From Acidobacteriota bacterium (GTDB lineage Bacteria > Actinomycetota > Acidimicrobiia > Acidimicrobiales > RAAP-2): a stretch of DNA of 34,007 nucleotides. Below are positions 9,590 through 17,700 of this stretch, piece by piece. A program made the translations under genes and the position numbers. The DNA lies in contig JABBNY010000004.1 of the NCBI GenBank assembly GCA_019352095.1, positions 1 through 34,007 of the forward strand, given 5' to 3'. Under the pieces are notes generated by a model, which saw only the letters and a program-made list of their open reading frames with translations, ran no database searches and was not told the origin of the DNA. Each line of letters begins with the position of its first letter. The first letter of the stretch is position 1.

Positions 9590-9633
9590 TCAAGTGACTC
9601 TATATACCCTATGGGGTATATAGAGTCACTTGA
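9590..9633. promoter_or_regulatory. Perfect 20-bp inverted repeat with CsoR/CstR-like core abutting the MMPL start codon
   Basis: tcaagtgactctatataccc-tatg-gggtatatagagtcacttga; arms 9590-9609 and 9614-9633, 20/20 complementary; core ATACCC-TATG-GGGTAT. Confidence 0.85.
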
Positions 9634-11801
9634 TGACTTTTCTCAAAGCCCCTACACCCGTACCCGAAAACATGGTCTACGACGACCCCGAACCAAATCC
9701 GGGTCCGCTCGGCAAGCTCGGCATGTGGTCGGTGAGCCACCGAAGGACGGTGTTCCTGGCCTGGATGGTTGTGGTCATCGTTCTCGGTATCTTCGCCCCC
9801 AATGTCGAAAAGGCCCTGAGCGGGGCAGGTTGGCAAGCCAACGGCACCCAGTCCGTCGCGGTACGGAACTTGGCCCAAGCCGACTTCCAGGGTCAGGCCA
9901 GTTCTTCGATTGAGGTCGTCATCAAGTCGACCCAGTCACTCAGCTCGGCGTCGGGTCAGGCGACCCTGCACCGAGTTGAGGTATTACTGAAGAAGGACCC
10001 CCGGATCAGCAAGGTCATCGCCCCCGTGCGCGGAGTGACGTTGAGTGCCAACGGCAAGACGGGTATCGTGCTCGCCGGTGCTGGCGCCGATCCGAACACG
10101 ATGGTGCGTGCGGCCGACGACCTGAAAGGTCCGCTCGCCAAGCTCGGTTCTTCGGGCACTACCGTCACCGCGACGGGCGCCTCGGTGCTGTGGTCGGACT
10201 TCAATACCGCTAACCGCACGGCCATGATGAAGTCAGAGATGTTCTCCTGGCCGGTGACCCTGGCAATCCTCGTGCTGGCCTTCGGGTCACTCGTTGCGGC
10301 GGGCTTGCCGTTGCTGTTGACCATGGCGGGACTGCTCAGCGCGGCCGGCATGCTCGACTTGTTGACCAAATTAACGCCCATCTCGATCTGGGCCATGAAC
10401 TTCGCGTTGATGTTCGCGCTGGCCCTCGGCATTGACTACGCGCTGTTCATTGTGGTCCGATTCCGTGGCGCGCACTTCGGTCGTCACCGTGACGTTCGAC
10501 ATTCAGTTGCTGAAACAATGGACTCCGCTGGCAAGGCTGTGCTGTTCTCGGGCATCACGGTACTGATCTCACTCTCGAGTGTGATGGTCGTGCCGTCGCC
10601 CGCATTTCAGTCCATGGCCGGAGGCATCATGCTGGCGGTGACGTTCGTACTCGCGGCGTCTCTCACGCTGTTGCCCGCCGTGCTCGGAAAACTCGGTGAC
10701 CGCGTCGACGCGCTCTCCCTGCCCTGGGTTCACGCCGGTGAGCACCGTTCGAAGCGTTTCGCCGCGTGGGGTGAACTCTTGTGGCGTCGACCGTTGGTCT
10801 TTGGTTCGTTGGCGCTGGTTGCTCTGCTGGCCCTCGCGATTCCAGTCATTGGACTTAAAACGGCCATGCCCTCGATCAAGGTGGTTCCCGCCACTGACGC
10901 GTCGCGCATGGGGTACGAGCAGGTCCAAAGGGCGTTCGGTATCGGCGCTCCTGGTCAACTCCAGATCATCGTGCCGGCCACCGAGTCGAGTGCCGCTCGT
11001 CAAGTACTCCAGCACGACAAGGGCGTCGCTGGGGTCATGCCGACCCAGTTCTCGACGAACGGCACCCACCTCGCACTTCTCGAGGTCGTGCCTACGGTTG
11101 ACCCGTCGAACCCCGCACTCGGCGTGACCATTGCGCGTCTACGCGTGGAACTGCCCTCGGGCAGTCTGGTCGGTGGCGCACCGGCGGAGAACTACGACCT
11201 GCAAAGGGCCCTGGCGGCAAAGACACCGGTCGTCATCGGCATGGTCCTGCTGCTCGGCTTCTTGCTGCTCGTCGTCGCGCTACGAGCTCTGCTGATCGCG
11301 GCGATCGGCGTCGTGACGAGTCTGCTCGCGACGGGGGGAGCCTTTGGGGTAGCGCGACTGGTGTTCCAGAACGGTGACGGCCACACGCTGCTCGGTTTTG
11401 TACCGCAGGGTTTCCTTGACGCGTGGGGGCCAGTGTTCTTTTTCGCCATGATCTTTGCGATCTCGATGGATTACACGGTGTTCCTGCTCTCGAGTGCCAA
11501 GGAGCACTATGAGGTATCCGGCGACGCCAAGGACGCCATGGTCAATGGCGTGGCGCACTCGGGTCGAGTCATCTTCTCGGCCGCCGCGGTGATGATCGCG
11601 GTGTTCTTCACCTTTGCGCTCTCGGGCCCGCTGCCCCCAAAGGAAATGGGCATCATTCTCGGCGTTGCGGTCTTTCTCGATGCATTCTTGGTCCGATTGG
11701 TTTTGGTACCGGTGCTGTTACGCCTGACTGGCAACGCCGCTTGGTGGCTACCGAGGTGGTTGGACAGGATCCTGCCGCGAGTGAGTTTCGCGCACGGTTG
11801 A
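9633..11801 (+). CDS. MMPL/RND-family membrane transporter
   Basis: ~722 aa with duplicated polytopic halves, FALALGIDYALFIVVRFR and FAISMDYTVFLLSSAKEHYE (MMPL GxxxDY motifs). ATG at 9633 (TTG at 9630 is the track start). Confidence 0.92.
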   Translation: MTFLKAPTPVPENMVYDDPEPNPGPLGKLGMWSVSHRRTVFLAWMVVVIVLGIFAPNVEKALSGAGWQANGTQSVAVRNLAQADFQGQASSSIEVVIKSTQSLSSASGQATLHRVEVLLKKDPRISKVIAPVRGVTLSANGKTGIVLAGAGADPNTMVRAADDLKGPLAKLGSSGTTVTATGASVLWSDFNTANRTAMMKSEMFSWPVTLAILVLAFGSLVAAGLPLLLTMAGLLSAAGMLDLLTKLTPISIWAMNFALMFALALGIDYALFIVVRFRGAHFGRHRDVRHSVAETMDSAGKAVLFSGITVLISLSSVMVVPSPAFQSMAGGIMLAVTFVLAASLTLLPAVLGKLGDRVDALSLPWVHAGEHRSKRFAAWGELLWRRPLVFGSLALVALLALAIPVIGLKTAMPSIKVVPATDASRMGYEQVQRAFGIGAPGQLQIIVPATESSAARQVLQHDKGVAGVMPTQFSTNGTHLALLEVVPTVDPSNPALGVTIARLRVELPSGSLVGGAPAENYDLQRALAAKTPVVIGMVLLLGFLLLVVALRALLIAAIGVVTSLLATGGAFGVARLVFQNGDGHTLLGFVPQGFLDAWGPVFFFAMIFAISMDYTVFLLSSAKEHYEVSGDAKDAMVNGVAHSGRVIFSAAAVMIAVFFTFALSGPLPPKEMGIILGVAVFLDAFLVRLVLVPVLLRLTGNAAWWLPRWLDRILPRVSFAHG

Positions 11802-11812
11802 TCGGGATTCGA

Positions 11813-11851
11813 GCGGACCTCCTTGGGCAGGTGACACCCGAGGGGGTCCGC
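11813..11851 (+). terminator. Strong hairpin 3' of the MMPL gene (15-bp stem with two G-U pairs, 9-nt loop)
   Basis: gcggacctccttggg (11813-11827) / cccgagggggtccgc (11837-11851). Confidence 0.55.
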
Positions 11852-11871
11852 AAGAATGATGCTGGCCTAGT

Positions 11872-11915
11872 GGTGTTCCCTCTGATATTGAGGCGCAAGT
11901 GCCAGAGGGAACACC
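11872..11915. terminator. Second perfect hairpin between convergent MMPL and methyltransferase genes (13-bp arms)
   Basis: ggtgttccctctg (11872-11884) / cagagggaacacc (11903-11915), 18-nt loop, lying between two convergent CDSs. Confidence 0.55.
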
Positions 11916-11943
11916 TCCGTCAGGCCGGGCAGCGAAGTGGTTT

Positions 11944-12651
11944 CTAGACTCGTGTGCCAACGCCGAACTGGAAATAGTCCTTGGTTTCGTGCACGCTGAC
12001 CTCGAGTCCGGCGTGGCGGCACTTCTCTTCGAGCACAGGCCCATCCCAGAAGTTCTTGTAGATACTGAACTCTCGACCGTCGTCGAGACGGCGGGTCATT
12101 ATTTCTTGATCGTCGAAAGGAAGGACGTGATCTGACGCGGTGCTCGTTGGTTCTCTACGAGCGTCGAGGAAGAACACCGCGCCGCCGAGGGTGAGCATCG
12201 TCGCGACCCTTGAGAGAAATTCATCAATGCGACGCGTTGGAATATGGCTGAGCCAGAAGCAAAAGACGACTGCATCGAATTCCTCGGTCGGGAGCCACTC
12301 GAACAGGTCGGCCTCAACGAAGGTCACCTTGCCCGCGCGCGCACCGAGTCGCTCGCGATTCAGCGCGATCATCTCGCTTGAGGCGTCGACTGCCGTGAGG
12401 TGAGCGACTCGATCACAGAGTGCCTCGGTCCAAATTCCGGTGCCCGGCGCCAACTCGAGCACGTTCTTGTCGTCGAGTGGGAGGCTGCTCAGGACGTCGC
12501 GGACTTCTTCTATCTGCGCAAACCAGCGCTGAGTAGCGTCTTCACCTCGGTCGTAGCGTCCAAGGCGCAAGAACCAATCGTCATACTCGTTCGCGCGCGC
12601 TCGGTAGTACAGGATCTGCCCTTCCAGCACGCTGGCTTCGTCGTCAGTCAT
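11944..12651 (-). CDS. Class I SAM-dependent methyltransferase
   Basis: MTDDEASVLEGQILYYRARANEYDDWFLRLGRYD...VLELAPGTGIWTEALCDRVAHLTAVDASSEMIALNRERL...FDAVVFCFWLSHIP. Track ORF extends upstream to 12798; internal ATG at 12651 preferred. Confidence 0.85.
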   Translation of the reverse strand: MTDDEASVLEGQILYYRARANEYDDWFLRLGRYDRGEDATQRWFAQIEEVRDVLSSLPLDDKNVLELAPGTGIWTEALCDRVAHLTAVDASSEMIALNRERLGARAGKVTFVEADLFEWLPTEEFDAVVFCFWLSHIPTRRIDEFLSRVATMLTLGGAVFFLDARREPTSTASDHVLPFDDQEIMTRRLDDGREFSIYKNFWDGPVLEEKCRHAGLEVSVHETKDYFQFGVGTRV

Positions 12652-12926
12652 GCTCGCCACCGTACCTGAAGCCGGGTCAAAGACTCTTCTGTGGCGCGCA
12701 CGACATGCGGACTGCTGGTGATGGCGAGCTGTAACACAGAACGGGTCGTGTCCTTGGAGGGAGGTGACTGTCGAGCGGCTCTTCAGTGGCATTCCCAAGA
12801 GTGCTGGGTGGGCGTTGTTTCACCGGGCACGAAATCGCTCGAGATTCCTGATGGAGCTGCGTTTGCGGGTTGCAGGCGTTCGTCACACGTTTGAGCACAA
12901 ACGACTTGCGGACCCGCCGAGTTAGT

Positions 12927-12944
12927 GATACCCTAGGGGGTATC
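12927..12944. promoter_or_regulatory. CsoR/CstR-type operator-like palindrome upstream of the SQR-like gene
   Basis: gataccc-tagg-gggtatc, symmetrical GATACCC/GGGTATC, ~60 nt upstream of ATG 13004. Confidence 0.7.
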
Positions 12945-13003
12945 CAAAAAGGGGTCGTCGAGATGACGTGAGTACCCGTACTTGGAAGAGAAAGAGGTTT
13001 GCG

Positions 13004-14458
13004 ATGGCACGAGTAGTGGTCTTGGGGGCAGGCATCTCTGGTCACACCGCGGCGCTGCACCTTCGCCGACTGCTCTCCAAAGAGCACGAGGTCGTCGTCG
13101 TGTCTCCTAATTCGAAGTGGAACTGGATTCCATCGAACATCTGGGTGGGCGTCGGCAAGATGAGCACCAAACAGGTCACCTTTCCCTTGGCACCGATCTA
13201 CAAGCGCAAGGGGATCGTGTTCCACCAGGCCCTGGGCATCGAGCTTCACCCGGAGGGCACTGCAGATGGGTCGCACCCCTACGTTCGAGTGCGCTACACG
13301 GACCCCACACGGGTTGGTGAAGAGGCCAACCTCGAGTACGACTACTTGATCAACGCCACTGGTCCAAAGTTGAACTTCGCCGCCACGCCTGGTCTCGGCC
13401 CTGACGCCAACACCGTCTCGGTGTGCACGGCGGGCCATGCGGTTGAGGCCTCCAAGGCACTCGACGAGGTCATTGAGAAGATGAAGAAGGGCGAACGCCA
13501 GAAGCTCGTCGTCGGCGTCGGCCACGGTACGTGTACCTGTGAAGGTGCGGCCTTTGAGTACACGTTTAACGTCGAGCACGAACTTCGCGCCGCGGGCGTG
13601 CGCGATATGGCGGACCTGACGTACCTGACCAACGAATACGAGTTGGGAGATTTCGGTGTCGGCGGTATGACCTTCAGCCAAGGCGGGCTCGAGACGAGCA
13701 GCAAACTCTGGACCGAGTCGCTCTTTCGCGAACGCGGGGTGAAGGCCGTCCTGCAGTCCCACGTGGAGAAGGTTGAGCCGGGTGAGATTCACTACGAACA
13801 ACTCGACGGTTCCAAGAACACGCTGTCGTTCGATTTCGCAATGTTGCTCCCACCATTTCGTGGTGCTGACATGAAGGCCTTCAACAACGCCGGCGAGGAC
13901 ATCACCGCGGACGTCTTCGCACCCAACGGGTTCATGCGTGTTGACGCTGACTACACCGCCAAGCCCTACGACGAGTGGCGCGCCGCTGACTGGCCGCACA
14001 CCTACGAGAGCGCGCACTATGCGAACGTCTTCGGGGTGGGCATCGCCTTCGCGCCGCCTCACCCGATCTCGCGGCCGCGCACGAGTCCCAACGGCACCGT
14101 GATCTCCCCGGCGCCACCGCGCACGGGCATGCCCTCTGGCGTGATGGGCAAGACCGTGGCGTTGACCATTGTCTCGCGCATCAAGTTGGGTACGACGACA
14201 GCGTCGCACCGCGCCTCGATGGCCGATATGGGCGCATCGTGCGTGGCGTCGGCCGGCACCGGGCTCTTGCACGGTTCGGCCGCGGCGATGACGATGTACC
14301 CGATTGTGCCCGATTTCGAGAAGTACCCCACGGGCCGCAGCCAGAAGGACACCTTCGGTGAAATCGGTTTGGCCGGGCACTGGATCAAGTTCATGTTGCA
14401 TTTCTTGTTCATCTACAAGGCCAAGGCTCGCCCCTTTTGGCACTTGATCCCCGAATAG
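13004..14458 (+). CDS. Sulfide:quinone oxidoreductase-like FAD flavoprotein
   Basis: ARVVVLGAGISGHTAALHLRRLL (FAD-binding), YDYLINATGPKL, Cys-containing GTCTCEGAAFEY and GASCVASAGTGL, C-terminal amphipathic/hydrophobic GHWIKFMLHFLFIYKAKARPFWHLIPE. SD agaaagagg precedes ATG 13004. Confidence 0.82.
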   Translation: MARVVVLGAGISGHTAALHLRRLLSKEHEVVVVSPNSKWNWIPSNIWVGVGKMSTKQVTFPLAPIYKRKGIVFHQALGIELHPEGTADGSHPYVRVRYTDPTRVGEEANLEYDYLINATGPKLNFAATPGLGPDANTVSVCTAGHAVEASKALDEVIEKMKKGERQKLVVGVGHGTCTCEGAAFEYTFNVEHELRAAGVRDMADLTYLTNEYELGDFGVGGMTFSQGGLETSSKLWTESLFRERGVKAVLQSHVEKVEPGEIHYEQLDGSKNTLSFDFAMLLPPFRGADMKAFNNAGEDITADVFAPNGFMRVDADYTAKPYDEWRAADWPHTYESAHYANVFGVGIAFAPPHPISRPRTSPNGTVISPAPPRTGMPSGVMGKTVALTIVSRIKLGTTTASHRASMADMGASCVASAGTGLLHGSAAAMTMYPIVPDFEKYPTGRSQKDTFGEIGLAGHWIKFMLHFLFIYKAKARPFWHLIPE

Positions 14459-14483
14459 TCAGCCCGAGCAGAAAGGACATCAC

Positions 14484-14630
14484 ATGGACAACGCCGAAGC
14501 CAGTATCGCCAGCGCTCCGCTCCCGACTCTCGCGACCTCGCGCCGTCGTAACAACCTGTTTTTTCAGTTGTGGCGGTTCATCGCACTCAACGTTCGCATG
14601 GCCTCAATGATCTTGAAGGGTGATCACTGA
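14484..14630 (+). CDS. 48-aa putative membrane-associated peptide encoded directly after the SQR-like gene
   Basis: Manual translation: MDNAEASIASAPLPTLATSRRRNNLFFQLWRFIALNVRMASMILKGDH*; SD-like gaaagga upstream of ATG; located between SQR-like and CstR-like genes. Not in the ORF track. Confidence 0.65.
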   Translation: MDNAEASIASAPLPTLATSRRRNNLFFQLWRFIALNVRMASMILKGDH

Positions 14631-14642
14631 TGGCATCGTGCG

Positions 14643-14662
14643 CTACACCCCGGGGGGTACCT
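14643..14662. promoter_or_regulatory. CsoR/CstR-type operator-like site upstream of the CstR-like gene (autoregulation candidate)
   Basis: ctacaccccggggggtacct, related to the TACCC..GGGTA cores at 9604-9619 and 12927-12944 but less symmetrical; ~30-50 nt upstream of ATG 14693. Confidence 0.55.
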
Positions 14663-14692
14663 AGCATTATTGGACCCGACGAAAGGCAACCA

Positions 14693-14980
14693 ATGAACGA
14701 TGCAACCACCACCCACGCCCTCAACGACGAGCAGCAACTCAACGCCATCGTGAAACGCGTGAAGCGCGCCCACGGACAAATGGGTGCAGTCGTACGAATG
14801 CTCGAAGAGGGCCGCTCCTGCGAGGAAGTCGTCACCCAGATGGCCGCAGTCAGTAAGGCCATCAACACAGCGGCATTCACATTGATCTCATCGAGTCTGA
14901 AGGAATGCATCTCAGACCCGACGTCTAACAGTGACGAAGTCACACAGAAGCTACAGAAGCTCTTCTTGAGCCTGGCGTAA
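14693..14980 (+). CDS. CsoR/RcnR/CstR-family (DUF156) transcriptional repressor, CstR (persulfide-sensor)-like
   Basis: LNAIVKRVKRAHGQMGAVVRMLEEGRSCEEVVTQMAAVSKAINTAAFTLISSSLKECI. Two Cys 29 residues apart as in the family, but Ser at the position of the CsoR Cu-ligand His. Start taken at 14693 so the operator-like site lies upstream. Confidence 0.88.
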   Translation: MNDATTTHALNDEQQLNAIVKRVKRAHGQMGAVVRMLEEGRSCEEVVTQMAAVSKAINTAAFTLISSSLKECISDPTSNSDEVTQKLQKLFLSLA

Positions 14981-14988
14981 GGAGAAGT

Positions 14989-16644
14989 ATGAAAGTCATC
15001 ATTATTGAGGGCGTAGCGGGGGGCATGTCTACCGCAACTCGACTTCGACGTCTGATGGATGATGCGGAGATTGTCGTCTACGAAAAGAGCGGCTTCGTGT
15101 CGTACGCGAACTGCGGTCTGCCCTACTTCGTGGGTGGCGTGATCCAAGACGAGGCGTCATTGCTCTTGCAGACGCCGACGTCGCTCTACGAGCGGTTTCG
15201 AATCGACGTCCGCGTGAATCACGAGGTGACGTCGATCAACGCCGAAGAACGCACGGTGACGGTGATCGACCACACGACGGGTCACGGCGAGACAACGGGG
15301 TATGACGTCCTGGTCTTGAGCCCTGGTGCGTCCGCGGTGGTGCCACCGATTGAGGGTATCGAGCGGGCGATGGCGCTGCGCACGGTCGAAGACGTCGAGA
15401 AGATCGTCGCGGTTACGGATGAGAACCCCGCGAACGCGGTTGTGATCGGGGGCGGCTTCATTGGCGTGGAGATCGCCGAGAACTTGGTGCACCGCGGTAT
15501 TTCGACCAGCGTCGTCGAAGCCTCGGGACAAGTCCTCGCACCACTCGACCTCGAAATGGCGGAGCTGGTCGCGGACGAAATGCGCCGAAAGGGCGTGTCA
15601 CTCTTTTTGAACGAGTCGGTAGTGCGCATTGACGAACGGGGTGTTGAACTCTCCTCGGGTGACTTTGTCGCGGGTGATCTCGTGATCGTCGCTATTGGCG
15701 TGCGCCCCGAGACCGGCCTGGCCCGGGGTGCGGGACTCGCCATTGGCGAGCGCGGCGGTATCGCCGTCGACGAATTCAATCGCACGAGTGTTGCCAACAT
15801 CTACGCGATCGGTGACGCAGCAGAAAAGCGTGACGCGCTCGACTCGAGCGCGACACTGGTGCCGCTCGCCAACATCGCAAATCGACAGGGCCGCGTCGTG
15901 GCGGACCACATCGCGGGACTCGAAGTGCGACCCCTCGCTACCATCGGGACCGCAATTGTGAAGGTGTTCGACCTCACGATCGCCGCGACCGGCTGGAACG
16001 AAAAGCGTCTGCGCGCGATGGGCCACTCGCCACTCATCATCCACACGCACCCCTCGTCGCACGCGGGCTATTTCCCCGGCGCGAAGCAGATGGCACTCAA
16101 GTTACTGATCAATCGTTCGACCGGCGCCATCTACGGCGCCCAGGGTGTTGGTACCGAGGGCGTCGACAAGCGCATCGACGTGCTCGCGACCGCCATACGA
16201 GCCGGCATCACCGCCCCCGAGTTGGCTGACCTCGAGCTGGCGTACGCGCCGCCCTTTGGATCGGCGAAGGACCCGGTGAACATGCTCGGCTACATCGCCG
16301 AGAACCTGCTGAGCGGACTTGAAGAGAACGTCCAATGGTACGAACTCGACGAATACCGCGCCGAAGGCGTCGCCATGATTGATGTGCGCTCGGTGAGCGA
16401 GTTCGCTCGCGGTTCAATACCGGGCGCTTTGAATATCCCCTTGGACGAGTTGCGGGTTCGATTCGACGAGATCCTGACACGCGACGTCATCGTCAATTGT
16501 CAAGTGGGCCAGCGCGGTCACGTGGCCACCCAACTTCTCAACCAGAACGGCTTCAAGGCAAAGAATCTCGACGGTGGTTATCTGACCTGGAGCAAGTCTC
16601 CCGCGTCACGCCCACTCGAGCTCGCTGGCGCAAGCCACGACTGA
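14989..16644 (+). CDS. CoA-disulfide reductase / NAD(P)H persulfide reductase with fused C-terminal rhodanese domain
   Basis: VIIIEGVAGGMSTATRLRRL...SYANCGLPYFVGG (redox Cys), second nucleotide-binding VVIGGGFIGVEIAENL, then rhodanese domain MIDVRSVSEFARGSIPGALNIPLDELR...DVIVNCQVGQRGHVATQLL...NLDGGYLTW. Confidence 0.9.
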   Translation: MKVIIIEGVAGGMSTATRLRRLMDDAEIVVYEKSGFVSYANCGLPYFVGGVIQDEASLLLQTPTSLYERFRIDVRVNHEVTSINAEERTVTVIDHTTGHGETTGYDVLVLSPGASAVVPPIEGIERAMALRTVEDVEKIVAVTDENPANAVVIGGGFIGVEIAENLVHRGISTSVVEASGQVLAPLDLEMAELVADEMRRKGVSLFLNESVVRIDERGVELSSGDFVAGDLVIVAIGVRPETGLARGAGLAIGERGGIAVDEFNRTSVANIYAIGDAAEKRDALDSSATLVPLANIANRQGRVVADHIAGLEVRPLATIGTAIVKVFDLTIAATGWNEKRLRAMGHSPLIIHTHPSSHAGYFPGAKQMALKLLINRSTGAIYGAQGVGTEGVDKRIDVLATAIRAGITAPELADLELAYAPPFGSAKDPVNMLGYIAENLLSGLEENVQWYELDEYRAEGVAMIDVRSVSEFARGSIPGALNIPLDELRVRFDEILTRDVIVNCQVGQRGHVATQLLNQNGFKAKNLDGGYLTWSKSPASRPLELAGASHD

Positions 16645-16674
16645 TCCAACCAAACAAAGAGAAAGGCAGTAACC

Positions 16675-16854
16675 ATGTGCAGTAGAGCAACATGCAAGAA
16701 GTGCGGCAAGCCGACCTGGCGAGGCTGTGGTAACCACATCGAGCAGGCCCTTGCAGGCGTGCCGAAGAACCAGCGTTGCACCTGTGCGTCGAATCCTCCC
16801 GCCGAGAGTGCCGACAGCGGCGGCGGCTTCTTCGCACGGATGCGCGGCCGTTAA
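16675..16854 (+). CDS. Small (59 aa) Cys-rich, Zn-ribbon-like protein
   Basis: Manual translation: MCSRATCKKCGKPTWRGCGNHIEQALAGVPKNQRCTCASNPPAESADSGGGFFARMRGR*. SD gaaagg upstream; stop 2 nt before the next ATG. Not in the ORF track in this frame. Confidence 0.8.
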   Translation: MCSRATCKKCGKPTWRGCGNHIEQALAGVPKNQRCTCASNPPAESADSGGGFFARMRGR

Positions 16855-16856
16855 CC

Positions 16857-17642
16857 ATGGCTTCGCACGTAGAGCAGTGGTCTCAGGCACTGAAGGAATG
16901 GGCACTCCCGAGCGAGATTGAGAACAGCGCCGAGGAGAGCCCGTGGATTCATCCACCTCAGATGTTCACGGTGCCAGAGCACATTGCATCTACGCCCTCG
17001 CACGATCGCGCCCGTGAGGTGCTTCGAGCGGGTGACACGGTTCTTGACGTGGGGTGCGGAGGGGGTATCGCGGCATTCGCGTTGACCCCTCCGGCCACGT
17101 CAGTGATCGGTGTCGATCATCAACCAGAGATGCTCGCCATGTTCGAGCGCAATGCGACGATGCGTCACCTGGAGGTCCAGACCTTCGAAGGGTTCTGGCC
17201 CGCAGTTGCCCACGACGTCCCTCGAGGTGATGTCGTGACCGCTCACCACGTGGCCTACAACGTCAGTGACATCGAACCATTTATTCGCGCCCTCGACAAC
17301 CACGCTCGTGCGCGCGTGGTACTCGAGATACCCGACCACCATCCGCTCTCGGACATGTCCGAAGCGTGGCGACATTTTTGGGATCTGGAGCGCCCGAGCA
17401 ATCCAACATCCCAGGACCTCTACGAGGTGCTGCTCGAGCTAGGACTCGACGCCCACCTCGAACACTGGACAGGTGAACTGCGGCGTGAGCTCGACCCAGA
17501 GCTCGCGGCCCACTTCCTTCGAATTCGACTCTGCCTGCCCGCGTCACGACTCGGCGAGGTCCGCGAGTTCCTCGACGCACAACCACCTCACTCGGGTCGT
17601 GCCCTCTCCACGTTGTGGTGGGACACCGTGTCAACGAAGTAG
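16857..17642 (+). CDS. Class I SAM-dependent methyltransferase
   Basis: VLDVGCGGGIAAFALTPPATSVIGVDHQPEMLAMFERNA...; ATG 16857 (track ORF starts upstream at 16776, overlapping the Cys-rich ORF). Confidence 0.85.
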   Translation: MASHVEQWSQALKEWALPSEIENSAEESPWIHPPQMFTVPEHIASTPSHDRAREVLRAGDTVLDVGCGGGIAAFALTPPATSVIGVDHQPEMLAMFERNATMRHLEVQTFEGFWPAVAHDVPRGDVVTAHHVAYNVSDIEPFIRALDNHARARVVLEIPDHHPLSDMSEAWRHFWDLERPSNPTSQDLYEVLLELGLDAHLEHWTGELRRELDPELAAHFLRIRLCLPASRLGEVREFLDAQPPHSGRALSTLWWDTVSTK

Positions 17643-17700
17643 TGACCTAAGACCCCATTTCTTGCGGGTTGTCGTCGCACCTGATTTCTAAGGTGAGTTT

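Noticed and set aside
12691-12894. 67-aa ORF upstream of the SQR-like gene
   Set aside because: No SD, no recognisable motif, lies in a divergent promoter region.
12677-14443. 588-aa minus-strand ORF opposite the SQR-like gene
   Set aside because: Antisense shadow with no motifs; the plus-strand flavoprotein is well supported.
17678-17695. Small inverted repeat cacct-gatttcta-aggtg before cydA, considered as a fourth CstR-like operator
   Set aside because: Only 5-bp arms and lacks the TACCC/GGGTA core; likely chance or a minor RBS hairpin.
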